Assembly: GCA_934540955.1 (NCBI GenBank)
Contig: CAKTCY010000058.1
Location: forward strand, 1 to 12,454
Source of the DNA: an uncultured Faecalibacterium sp.
GTDB taxonomy: Bacteria > Bacillota > Clostridia > Oscillospirales > Ruminococcaceae
Reading direction: 5' to 3'
DNA length: 12,454 nucleotides
A program made the translations under genes and the position numbers. The stretch's first letter is position 1; each line of letters starts with the position of its first letter. Positions 1 to 6,641 of this stretch are shown here, in pieces. The notes beneath the pieces are model-generated. The model was given only the letters and a program-made list of their open reading frames with translations. It was not told where the DNA came from and did not search any database.

Positions 1-8
1 TCCCCCTC
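1..8 (-). promoter_or_regulatory. Probable ribosome-binding site of the next gene beyond the left edge
   Basis: Read on the minus strand, the stop codon of the VWA-protein gene is followed three bases later by GAGGGGGA, a purine-rich Shine-Dalgarno-like sequence. This suggests another cistron of the same operon starts just outside the window. Members of this VWA family are commonly encoded beside a MoxR-type AAA+ ATPase, so that is the likeliest partner, but nothing of it is visible here. Confidence 0.35.
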
Positions 9-11
9 TTG

Positions 12-1442
12 TCAGGAGTTGTTCAGCTCGCGGTACAGGTCGTCCTCCTCGGCCAGAGCGTCCGCAAGGGCGCTGGCCGGGCGGGCTGCCGCACCGGTAA
101 ATTCTTCTTCGTCCAGTACCACCTTCATTGCCCACGGCGGCACGTTGGCGTCATCGAACCGCTCCCCCAAAAACAGGAAGGCGGTATCGTAGCCGGGACG
201 CCGCGCCGGGTAGGTGCCCATGCCGTCGGTGAAGTACAGCAGACCGCGCAGGTTCGAAAACTTCTTTTCGGCGCAGAGCTTGTCCACATATGCAAAGGCC
301 GGGCGGAAGTTCGTTCCGCCGCCGCCCCGCAGCTCAAAGTGGTTCATGGCGTGGATGAGCTCGTCCTCGTTGCGGATCAAAATATCCTGCCGCACGGCGT
401 TGTCGGCTTGGATCAGGTGCAGGTTCATGCGGTGGAAAAAGTTCTCCCGCCCTTTCAGCAGGGTGTAGGTCTCGGCCAGAAAGGCGCGCACCAGCTCGCC
501 GGAGGTGGAGTAGCTGGTATCAATGACCAACGCCAGCTCCTCGATCTTTTTGCTCTCCCGGCTTTCCAGCGGCTCGATGAGGGGCAGGTTGCCGTACACT
601 GAAAGGCCGTAGGTGTAGAAGTTCAGGTCAAACTCGTCCGGGTCCAGCTTTACCTCCTCGCGCAGGACGCAGAACCGGCGCAGAAAGTCCTTGTAGCTGC
701 GGCGGCTGCGGTTGGCGGCTTTCACCTGCTGCTTCAGCGCATCGGTACCCTCGCCTGCCTCCTTGTCCCGCAGGTCCAGCTCGGTCTGCATCCGCTCCCC
801 GAGCTTCTGCCATGTTTTCTGCGGCAGAGGGGTGGGCATCTGCTGGGGCTGCTCCGGGGCATCCTTCGGCCACAGGCGGTGGTCATCGGTGACAAATTCT
901 CGCTCCAGCTGCCGCAGCACGCCGGGCGTCTGCCGGGTGAGCCAGCGGTACACCGGCGCTGCCGCCACCACCTTTTCCTCAGCGGTGATCTGTCGGTAGG
1001 CGTTCTGCCGCACATAGGTCAGCGGGCGCATCACGCTTTTGCGCTGTAAGCTGTCGATGACGTTTTCCACCGCGATATCGCACGCAAGGCTCCACAGCTG
1101 CGGCTCCCGGCGGCCCTTCAGCCACAAATGCCGGAATATGCAGTGAAAGACGGTGTGCAGATACAACCGGTTGAGATATTTCGGGTTTTCCTGATAAAGC
1201 TGCAGCAGGCGCTGCGGCTGGTAATACAGGGTCTGTCCGTCCGTAGCCAGCACCCGGCAGCGCTCGTCCGGGGCGGGGGTCAGGGCGCTGAGTGCCATAT
1301 CCAGAAACCGGAAGTCCAGATACAGCCCGCTGCGCACCACCGCCAGCACCTCGCCGCCCATGCGCGCCTGCCACTCCTCGTGGGTCTCCGGCCGCTGGGA
1401 CTGGAAGGGCTTGCGGGGGTCGAAAAATTTTTCCTTTGGCAA
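12..1442 (-). CDS. DUF2201-type putative metallopeptidase-like / VWA domain protein
   Basis: This is a soluble protein of about 476 residues with no signal peptide or membrane segment. The N-terminal half matches my memory of the DUF2201 putative metallopeptidase domain, with H-T-V-F-H at about residue 96 followed by another His (FRH). The C-terminal third is a von Willebrand A-like domain with a complete MIDAS metal site: DTSYS at about 308, the Thr of GGGGTN at about 377, and TDG at about 405. Such proteins usually work with MoxR AAA+ ATPases, with the VWA domain binding a target or adaptor; the exact role here is unknown. I place the start at TTG 1442 because AGAGGTGA (1450-1457) lies 7 bases upstream. 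A longer reading from another TTG at 1460 adds six residues but has no spaced ribosome site. The upstream LRR gene ends 14 bases before, so the two are co-transcribed. The catalytic Glu of HExxH is replaced by Thr, so peptidase activity is doubtful. Confidence 0.82.
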   Translation of the reverse strand: MPKEKFFDPRKPFQSQRPETHEEWQARMGGEVLAVVRSGLYLDFRFLDMALSALTPAPDERCRVLATDGQTLYYQPQRLLQLYQENPKYLNRLYLHTVFHCIFRHLWLKGRREPQLWSLACDIAVENVIDSLQRKSVMRPLTYVRQNAYRQITAEEKVVAAAPVYRWLTRQTPGVLRQLEREFVTDDHRLWPKDAPEQPQQMPTPLPQKTWQKLGERMQTELDLRDKEAGEGTDALKQQVKAANRSRRSYKDFLRRFCVLREEVKLDPDEFDLNFYTYGLSVYGNLPLIEPLESRESKKIEELALVIDTSYSTSGELVRAFLAETYTLLKGRENFFHRMNLHLIQADNAVRQDILIRNEDELIHAMNHFELRGGGGTNFRPAFAYVDKLCAEKKFSNLRGLLYFTDGMGTYPARRPGYDTAFLFLGERFDDANVPPWAMKVVLDEEEFTGAAARPASALADALAEEDDLYRELNNS

Positions 1443-1456
1443 CGTGTGGTCACCTC

Positions 1457-2557
1457 TCAAAAATCAAAATCGTACCGCTGCTTTTTGGGCTGGGGGGCAT
1501 ATTTTTTGTGTTCTGCGTCTGCCAGCAGGGCGGCAGCGGCGGCGTTCTCTGCCTTGGCGGCAAGGGCGGCGGCGGACGCAAAAGCGGCTTTATCCAGCAC
1601 GTCCAGCGCCAGCAGGGCGCGGATGCTGTCGGTGTCCTGCGCCTTTAAAAGGCGGGCGAACACCCGGTCGGTGTTGGCTGCCAGAAACGCCCGGTAGTGC
1701 CCGGCGGCAGCTTCGGTCAGCTGCCACGGATACCGCAGGCGGGCAAAGCAGAGCATGGCCATAACGGCGGCGTCATCGGCGTCGTGCCCCTGCGGAAAGA
1801 TGGCGTCATATTCTGCGGGGAGGAATTTATTGTCGAGAAAACACTGTCTGTAATGGTATCCCTGCCCGGAAAAGGTGTGCAGCAGGATGTGGGCGGGGGT
1901 CTCCTCGATATCCTCCCAGTAGGCGGGGTACCACAGCGCCGCCAGCGGCGCTGCGGTCTCGGCGGGCCAGAACTGCGCCTGCACCGCCTCGGTGATGTTG
2001 TTCACCAGCGCAAACAGCCCGGTGGGCTGCTCCGGCGCGGCCTGTACCCGCAGAGTTTCCAGCGCAAAGCAGTTCAAAAACACATCGCTGCCAACGGTCA
2101 GTCCCCCGCTGCCCACGGTGAGCAGACGCAGGCTGCGGCAGTTGTAAAAGGCGCAGCTGCCAATGACCTGCACGCTGTCCGGCAGGGTGACTTCCTCCAG
2201 AAAGCTGCCGCACACCGGGTGCAGCTCCTCTTCGTCCGCGGCCGGGGCGTCAAGGTCAAAATCGTACCGGTGGGCGGGCTTTTGCTCCACCGCCTGCCCG
2301 AATGCCCGGGTCAGCCGCGCCGTGCCGTCCGCGCCTACCGCGTAGCGGCAGAGGGCATCCGCCGCAGGCAGACTGCGGGGCTTTTCCGAGAAGCAATAGT
2401 CGCCCAGCTCGGTCAGGGCAAGGCTGCCGCCCTCCGGGGCGGGCAGAGTGCCCGGCAGCACCACGCAGGGCGCTGTGCCGTACACCCGCACCAGCCGTGC
2501 TGTCTGTGCCGAAAGGGGTAAGAGATCCAATATCAGTTCGTTTGCCTGTTCCACCAT
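1457..2557 (-). CDS. Leucine-rich-repeat (BspA/LRR_5-like) cytoplasmic protein
   Basis: The product is a 366-residue protein. A short run of LRR_5-type repeats (residues about 118-172) shows the pattern LEEVTLPDSVQVIGSCAFYNC, then SLRLLTVG, then DVFLNCFALETLRV. These are the F-x-NC and L-xx-L positions typical of BspA-like repeats, which usually mediate protein binding. No signal peptide, transmembrane segment or cell-wall anchor is visible, so it is probably cytoplasmic. The rest is not recognisable, and the C-terminal 100 residues are Ala-rich and helical. The motif RYDFD occurs twice, at about 97-101 and at the C-terminus (361-365). The start ATG 2557 is chosen because GAGGT lies 6 bases upstream; a frame-open extension to 2584 lacks a ribosome site. 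It is the first gene of the operon with the VWA protein and may be an adaptor for it (inference). Confidence 0.75.
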   Translation of the reverse strand: MVEQANELILDLLPLSAQTARLVRVYGTAPCVVLPGTLPAPEGGSLALTELGDYCFSEKPRSLPAADALCRYAVGADGTARLTRAFGQAVEQKPAHRYDFDLDAPAADEEELHPVCGSFLEEVTLPDSVQVIGSCAFYNCRSLRLLTVGSGGLTVGSDVFLNCFALETLRVQAAPEQPTGLFALVNNITEAVQAQFWPAETAAPLAALWYPAYWEDIEETPAHILLHTFSGQGYHYRQCFLDNKFLPAEYDAIFPQGHDADDAAVMAMLCFARLRYPWQLTEAAAGHYRAFLAANTDRVFARLLKAQDTDSIRALLALDVLDKAAFASAAALAAKAENAAAAALLADAEHKKYAPQPKKQRYDFDF

Positions 2558-2593
2558 GCTGCGACCTCGTTTTTTGCATTTCATTCAGCTTTC

Positions 2594-2623
2594 AGTATAC
2601 CGCGAACAGGGGGTGATTGTCCA
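2594..2623 (-). promoter_or_regulatory. Sigma-A-type promoter of the LRR/VWA operon
   Basis: On the minus strand, TGGACA (2618-2623, five of six consensus bases) is separated by 18 bases from TATACT (2594-2599, five of six). Transcription would begin near 2587, about 30 bases before the LRR gene start at 2557. This is the only strong promoter-like pair in this gap. Confidence 0.65.
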
Positions 2624-2642
2624 GTGCGAGGGTAGATTTGGA

Positions 2643-2668
2643 ATGCCCACCGCTTGTGCTTTGGGCAT
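2643..2668. repeat. Short inverted repeat upstream of the LRR-operon promoter
   Basis: ATGCCCA (2643-2649) and TGGGCAT (2662-2668) form a perfect 7-bp dyad around a 12-base loop, 20 bases upstream of the -35 of the LRR/VWA operon. No T-tract follows on either strand, so it is not an obvious terminator. It could be an operator or a remnant of a repeat element. Confidence 0.35.
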
Positions 2669-2697
2669 ATTCAGCGGAAAGCCAATGCTCTGTGGGA

Positions 2698-2831
2698 AAC
2701 CCTCTCCGTCACGGCTTGCGCCGTGCCACCTCCCCCGAAAGGGGGAGGTTTTACTCTACTTACCGGCCGATGGCGAAAAGCTCCCCCCTCGGGGGAGCTG
2801 GCAAAGCCGACAGGCTTTGACTGAGAGGGTT
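2698..2831. repeat. 134-bp palindromic intergenic repeat (MITE-like, four nested hairpins)
   Basis: The two ends are inverted copies of each other: AACCCTCTCCGTC on the left and the complement of AACCCTCTCAGTC on the right. Each half holds two hairpins in mirror order. On the left are CACGGC/GCCGTG (2710-2725) and ACCTCCCCC/GGGGGAGGT with a GAAA loop (2728-2749). On the right are AGCTCCCCC/GGGGGAGCT (2779-2799) and CAAAGCC/GGCTTTG (2802-2819). There is no coding capacity. I recall closely similar AACCCTCTC...CTCCCCC repeats scattered in Faecalibacterium-like genomes, but could not check this. No clear target-site duplication is visible. It sits between the tat operon terminator and the LRR-operon promoter. 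Confidence 0.8.
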
Positions 2832-2871
2832 AGCGCTCCCTTTGGTGAAGGCTTTCGTTCTGGCAAACAGA

Positions 2872-2905
2872 AAAAGCCGCCACACCATGCGGTGCAGCGG
2901 CTTTT
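2872..2905 (-). terminator. Rho-independent terminator after tatC (works in either orientation)
   Basis: AAAAGCCGC (2872-2880) pairs with GCGGCTTTT (2897-2905), and an inner CACC/GGTG stem (2883-2886, 2891-2894) closes the loop. On the minus strand the hairpin is followed by TTTTT and starts about 35 bases after the tatC stop codon. The plus strand also has a T-run. No plus-strand gene ends here. Confidence 0.8.
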
Positions 2906-2939
2906 GATTCAGTTGATGAAAACCGGAACGGAAGCGGGA

Positions 2940-3743
2940 TCAGTCCTCGCTCTTCTCTTCCTCCTCGTCCTCGTCATCCTCGTCCGTATCCCGCGGCTTA
3001 TAGAAGATGCCGCTCAGGAAGATGCTGACGAAATACAGCAGCACCATGGGGATAGCCACCATGCACTGGGACACGATGTCCGGCGGGGTGACCACAGCGG
3101 CGATGAAGAAGATGACCACGATGGCTACGCCGCGCACCTGCTTGAGGATCTGCGGGTTGATGATGCCCATCTTGGAAAGGATGATGGTGATCAGCGGCAT
3201 CTCAAACACACAGCCAAAGATGATGAACATGGTCAGGCAGAGGTTGACGTAGCTTTCGATACTGGTGGTGGTCTGGATGTACTCAGCACCCTCGATGCCG
3301 GTGCTGAGGAAACGCAGCATGAACGGCATCATGAGCTTATAGGCGAACAGCACGCCCACGCAGAACAAGATCAGACCCAGCAGCATGACCAGCTTGAAAA
3401 AGGCGCTCTCGCTCTTTTTCAGGCCCGGCTTTGCAAAGGCGTAGATGTTGTAAAAGGCCACAGGCACCGTTACCACCACGCCGGCCAGAATGGACACCCG
3501 GAAATACTGCATCAGTTTTTCCTGCGGGGCAATGGACACGAACTGGTAAAAGTCGCGGCCCATGGCGGTAAGCAGATCGATCAGACGGTCTGCATACGCC
3601 AGCGAGACCACTACGCCCACCACAAACACCACCGCGCAGATGATGAGCCGGTTCCGCAGCTCTTTCAGATGGCCGGTCAGCGTCATGCTGCCGTCCTCTG
3701 CCATGACTTCGGCTTTCTTTTTGCGCTTTTTGTTTGTAGCCAC
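2940..3743 (-). CDS. tatC: Twin-arginine translocase core subunit TatC
   Basis: TatC is the polytopic membrane subunit that recognises twin-arginine signal peptides and forms the receptor of the Tat pathway for folded proteins. The 267-residue product has the family landmarks: HLKELRNRL just before the first membrane segment (about residues 25-34), the cytoplasmic-loop region FAKPGLKKSE (about 103-112), and TPPDIVSQ near the fifth segment (about 219-226). Six hydrophobic segments can be seen. The start is GTG at 3743, two bases after the tatA stop; its ribosome site GAGGAG lies inside the last tatA codons, which implies translational coupling. The C-terminus is a very acidic tail (DTDEDDEDEEEEKSED). 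A strong terminator follows. Confidence 0.96.
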   Translation of the reverse strand: MATNKKRKKKAEVMAEDGSMTLTGHLKELRNRLIICAVVFVVGVVVSLAYADRLIDLLTAMGRDFYQFVSIAPQEKLMQYFRVSILAGVVVTVPVAFYNIYAFAKPGLKKSESAFFKLVMLLGLILFCVGVLFAYKLMMPFMLRFLSTGIEGAEYIQTTTSIESYVNLCLTMFIIFGCVFEMPLITIILSKMGIINPQILKQVRGVAIVVIFFIAAVVTPPDIVSQCMVAIPMVLLYFVSIFLSGIFYKPRDTDEDDEDEEEEKSED

Positions 3744-3745
3744 AA

Positions 3746-3943
3746 TTACTCCTCGTCTTCGTCCTTCTTAGCAGCCTTCTTCACGGTCTCCTCGGACTCC
3801 TCAGCGTCCTCGTCCTCCATGCCCTTCTTGAAGCCATTGATGGTCTTACCGAACATCTTGCCCAGCTTCGGCAGGTTCTTGGGTCCGAAGATCAGCAGAA
3901 CGACAACCAGAATGATCAGCAGCTCATTAGTACCAATACGCAT
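3746..3943 (-). CDS. tatA: Twin-arginine translocase subunit TatA
   Basis: TatA is the small membrane protein that assembles into the Tat pore or membrane-thinning complex. The 65-residue product begins MRIGTNELLIILVVVLL, a single N-terminal membrane helix carrying a polar Glu. The family motif FGPKNLPKLG follows, then an amphipathic helix (KMFGKTINGFKKG) and an acidic tail rich in Asp and Glu. The start ATG 3943 follows AAGGAGA by 8 bases; a longer in-frame reading to 4024 has no membrane-compatible extension or ribosome site. It lies 101 bases after the tatB-like gene and 2 bases before tatC. The spacer contains GC-rich inverted repeats (for example CGCC/GGCG near 3970), which might set relative expression (inference). 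Confidence 0.95.
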   Translation of the reverse strand: MRIGTNELLIILVVVLLIFGPKNLPKLGKMFGKTINGFKKGMEDEDAEESEETVKKAAKKDEDEE

Positions 3944-4044
3944 AATAAAGATCTCCTTTTTCTTGCCGCGCCGCGTGGCGGGCGTATTACAGAATGTATC
4001 TGGCAACCGCGGGCGCGGGTGCATCCATAAATAAGTAGGGCAGC

Positions 4045-4608
4045 TTACACCTTTGCTTCCTCAGCGGGTGCAGCCTCGGCGGCCTCCTCGGCTGCGGCAG
4101 GGGCCTCCTGCACAGGCTCAGCCACCGGCTCTGCGGCGGGCTGCTCCGGCTTTTCGGCAGGGGCTTCCACAGCTTCCACAGTTTCGACCGGGGCGGTCTC
4201 GGCGGTCTCGGCTGCTTCAGCCGGGGCTTCGGCGGGCTGCTCAGGCAGCTCCTCCACAGCATCCTCGGTCAGGTCGGTGACCTCCTCGGTCTCAGCCTGC
4301 TGCTTTGCGGCCTCCTCCTTGCTGGTCTTGCCAATGCCGGTAAAGCTCTTGGTCACGTCCCGCATACTGCTGTCGATATCCTTCTTGATATCGGTCAGGG
4401 GGGCAACAGCCTCCTTCAGGGGTGCCTGGATCTCGTTCAGCGGCTCCACCACGTTCTTCTGGATCTCCTCAGAAGCAGCGCCGGTGTATTTCTTCAGCTC
4501 GCGGAGCATCTTGCCGATCTTCTTGGCGTAGACAGGCAGCTGGTCCGGGCCGATGAACACAAACGCCACGATGACGATGACGATAAGTTCCCAAAAACCA
4601 ATTTTCAT
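4045..4608 (-). CDS. tatB: TatA/TatB-family translocase subunit, TatB-like, with long acidic Ala/Pro/Glu tail
   Basis: The 187-residue product starts MKIGFWELIVIVIVAFVFIGPDQLPVYAKK: one membrane helix with a Glu, then the GP-x-x-LP hinge and an amphipathic helix. This is the TatA/TatB fold, and the length plus the GFxELI...GPDQLP form resemble TatB more than TatA. The middle (about 45-110) is helical. The last 80 residues are low-complexity Ala, Pro and Glu. It is the first gene of the tat operon, before tatA and tatC. The start ATG 4608 follows AGGAAAGGAAACG. A frame-open extension to 4707 adds a leader with no family similarity. Many Firmicutes lack a true TatB, so it could be a second TatA; the symbol is given on gene order and form. 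Confidence 0.85.
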   Translation of the reverse strand: MKIGFWELIVIVIVAFVFIGPDQLPVYAKKIGKMLRELKKYTGAASEEIQKNVVEPLNEIQAPLKEAVAPLTDIKKDIDSSMRDVTKSFTGIGKTSKEEAAKQQAETEEVTDLTEDAVEELPEQPAEAPAEAAETAETAPVETVEAVEAPAEKPEQPAAEPVAEPVQEAPAAAEEAAEAAPAEEAKV

Positions 4609-4750
4609 AAGTAACGTTTCCTTTCCTGTACCAAGGGCATTTCCAAGGCCGCTGCACACCACAGCAGTCTGTGCGTTTCTGCCCTTTTTGGCGGGGGTTC
4701 GGCGCACTGCGCGCCTTTGTTGCCCTATGTATACCGAAAAGTGGTGTACT

Positions 4751-4775
4751 GAATGTTAATATATTATTAACATTC
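4751..4775. promoter_or_regulatory. Perfect AT-rich palindrome upstream of the tat operon (possible operator)
   Basis: GAATGTTAATA (4751-4761) and TATTAACATTC (4765-4775) are exact inverted copies around TAT. The site is about 145 bases upstream of the tatB-like start in otherwise GC-rich DNA. On the minus strand a -10-like TATACA (plus-strand 4728-4733) lies just downstream, but at 20 bases from the palindrome's TTAACA the spacing is poor, so the promoter assignment is weak. No T-tract or GC stem supports a terminator. It resembles a repressor dyad, but I cannot name the regulator; the half-sites are spaced differently from the Rex consensus. Confidence 0.5.
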
Positions 4776-4865
4776 TATGAACGAGTGCCCATTCGGCCTG
4801 TTTTAATCAACAAAACGCATTTTCGCCATCCGTTATTACGATCTGGATAGGATACAACAGTCCTC

Positions 4866-6641
4866 TCAGGTCTGCACGCCCTCGAACTGGCTGTTGTAGA
4901 GCTTGGCGTAGAAGCCGCCCTGCGCCAGCAGCTGGTCGTGGTTGCCCTGCTCCACAATGTGGCCGTCCTTCATCACAAGGATAACGTCTGCCTCCCGGAT
5001 GGTGGAAAGGCGGTGCGCCACGATGAAGCTGGTGCGTCCCTGCATCATGCGGGCAAAGGCCTTCTGGATGCGCACCTCGGTGCGGGTATCAATGGAGGAG
5101 GTGGCCTCGTCCAAAATCAGCATGGGCGGCAGGCAGAGCATCACGCGGGCGATGCAGAGCAGCTGCTTTTGTCCCTGACTGATGTTGCCGCCGTCCTCTG
5201 CGATGACGGTATCGTAGCCCTCGGGCAGGCGGCGGATAAAGCTGTGGGCGTGGGCGGCCTTGGCGGCGGCGATCACCTCATCCATGGTGGCGTCCGGCTT
5301 GCCGTAGGCAATGTTCTCCCGCACCGTACCGGCACGCAGCCATGTGTCCTGCAGCACCATGCCGTAGCTGCCGCGCAGAGAGGCGCGGGTCACATCCCGG
5401 ATATCCGTGCCGGACACCTTGATGCTGCCGCCGTTCACATCATAGAACCGCATGAGCAGGTTGATGAGGGTGGTCTTGCCGCAGCCGGTAGGGCCTACGA
5501 TGGCGATGCGCTGGCCGGGCTGTACGTCCAGCGAGAGCCCCTCGATGAGCGGACGGTCGGGCAGATAGCGGAAGGACACGTCCTGTAACTGCACATGGCC
5601 GTCTGGCTGCAAGGCGGCGGCGTTTTCGGCTTCCGGCACCTGATCCTCGGCGTCCAGCAGCTCGAACACCCGGGCGGCGCAGGCCAGTGCATTTTGCAGC
5701 TCGGTGACCACGCCCGAGATCTCGTTGAAGGGCTTGGTGTACTGGTTGGCGTAGCTTAAAAAGACGCTCAGCTGGCCGATGGTGATGCCGCCGCGCACGG
5801 CGTACAGTGCACCCACAAGGCCCACGCCCGCATATACGATGTTATTCACAAAGCGGGTGGCGGGGTTGGTCAGGCTGGAGAAGAAGATGGCCTTCAGGCT
5901 CACGTCCTGCAGCTGTCCGTTTACTTCGTCAAAGGCGGCAAGGCTCTCGGCCTCGTGGCCAAAGGCCTGCACCACCTTCTGGCCCTCGATCATCTCGTTG
6001 ACCAGCGCGGTCTGCTTGCCGCGCACGGTGCTCTGGCTCTGGAAGTAGCCGTAGCTGCGCTTTGCCAGAAAGCCCGCCACCACAAGGCTCAGCGGGGTGA
6101 TGCACACCACCACCAGCGTGATGGGCACGTTTTCCTGCAGCATGAACAGCAGGGTGCCAAAAATGGTCAGAATGCCGGAGAACAGCTGGGTAAAGCCCAT
6201 CAGCAGACCGTCCGCAAAGGTGTCCACATCTGCCACCATGCGGCTGACGATATCGCCGGAGGGGTGGCTGTCCAGATAGGACAGCGGCAGGGTCTGGATT
6301 TTGCGCAGCGCTTCGTTGCGCAAATCGCGGCTGACCGAGAAGGTGATGCGGTTGTTGCACACGCTCAAAAGCCACTGTGCAAGGGCAGCCACACCAGCCA
6401 CCACGAGGATGCTCACTGCAATGCGCAGCACCCCGGCAAGGTCTACATTGCCCTTGCCCAGCATTTTATCAATGGCGTCACCGCACAGGATGGGGATATA
6501 CAACTGGGCGGCTACGCTGACCGCCGCCACCAGCAGGCTGCACACCACAAAGGCACTGTAGGGACGGATCTTGTGCAGTACCCGGTTCAGGGTGGCCTTG
6601 CGCTGCTGCGGGGTCAGCTTGTTTTTTGCTTTTGCACTCAT
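4866..6641 (-). CDS. ABC exporter half-transporter, consensus-ATP-site subunit
   Basis: This 591-residue protein fuses an N-terminal six-helix ABC exporter membrane domain (about residues 25-315) to an ATPase domain (about 345-585). The ATPase shows Walker A GPTGCGKTT (383-391), Q-loop Gln 431, signature NISQGQ (486-491), Walker B MLILDE with catalytic Glu 512, and switch His 543 in AHRLST. Walker A, Glu and His are complete, but the signature is SQGQ instead of SGGQ. It overlaps its partner gene by ATGA (6638-6641), with GGGGAGG inside the partner's last codons as ribosome site. Together they form a heterodimeric exporter of the BmrCD/LmrCD/TM287-288 type, usually drug or lipid exporters; the substrate here is unknown. 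No strong terminator is visible after the stop, so read-through into the tat region is possible. Confidence 0.93.
   Translation of the reverse strand: MSAKAKNKLTPQQRKATLNRVLHKIRPYSAFVVCSLLVAAVSVAAQLYIPILCGDAIDKMLGKGNVDLAGVLRIAVSILVVAGVAALAQWLLSVCNNRITFSVSRDLRNEALRKIQTLPLSYLDSHPSGDIVSRMVADVDTFADGLLMGFTQLFSGILTIFGTLLFMLQENVPITLVVVCITPLSLVVAGFLAKRSYGYFQSQSTVRGKQTALVNEMIEGQKVVQAFGHEAESLAAFDEVNGQLQDVSLKAIFFSSLTNPATRFVNNIVYAGVGLVGALYAVRGGITIGQLSVFLSYANQYTKPFNEISGVVTELQNALACAARVFELLDAEDQVPEAENAAALQPDGHVQLQDVSFRYLPDRPLIEGLSLDVQPGQRIAIVGPTGCGKTTLINLLMRFYDVNGGSIKVSGTDIRDVTRASLRGSYGMVLQDTWLRAGTVRENIAYGKPDATMDEVIAAAKAAHAHSFIRRLPEGYDTVIAEDGGNISQGQKQLLCIARVMLCLPPMLILDEATSSIDTRTEVRIQKAFARMMQGRTSFIVAHRLSTIREADVILVMKDGHIVEQGNHDQLLAQGGFYAKLYNSQFEGVQT

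Noticed and set aside
2448..4034. 528-codon plus-strand frame across the tat operon
   Set aside because: It runs antisense to tatC and tatA, whose families are certain, and through the palindromic repeat. The translation is His/Asp-rich, as expected from the complement of membrane-protein and acidic codons.
4751..4775. Rex operator or terminator
   Set aside because: Half-site spacing does not fit the Rex consensus (TTGTTAA-N4-TTAACAA), and there is neither a GC stem nor a T-run for a terminator.
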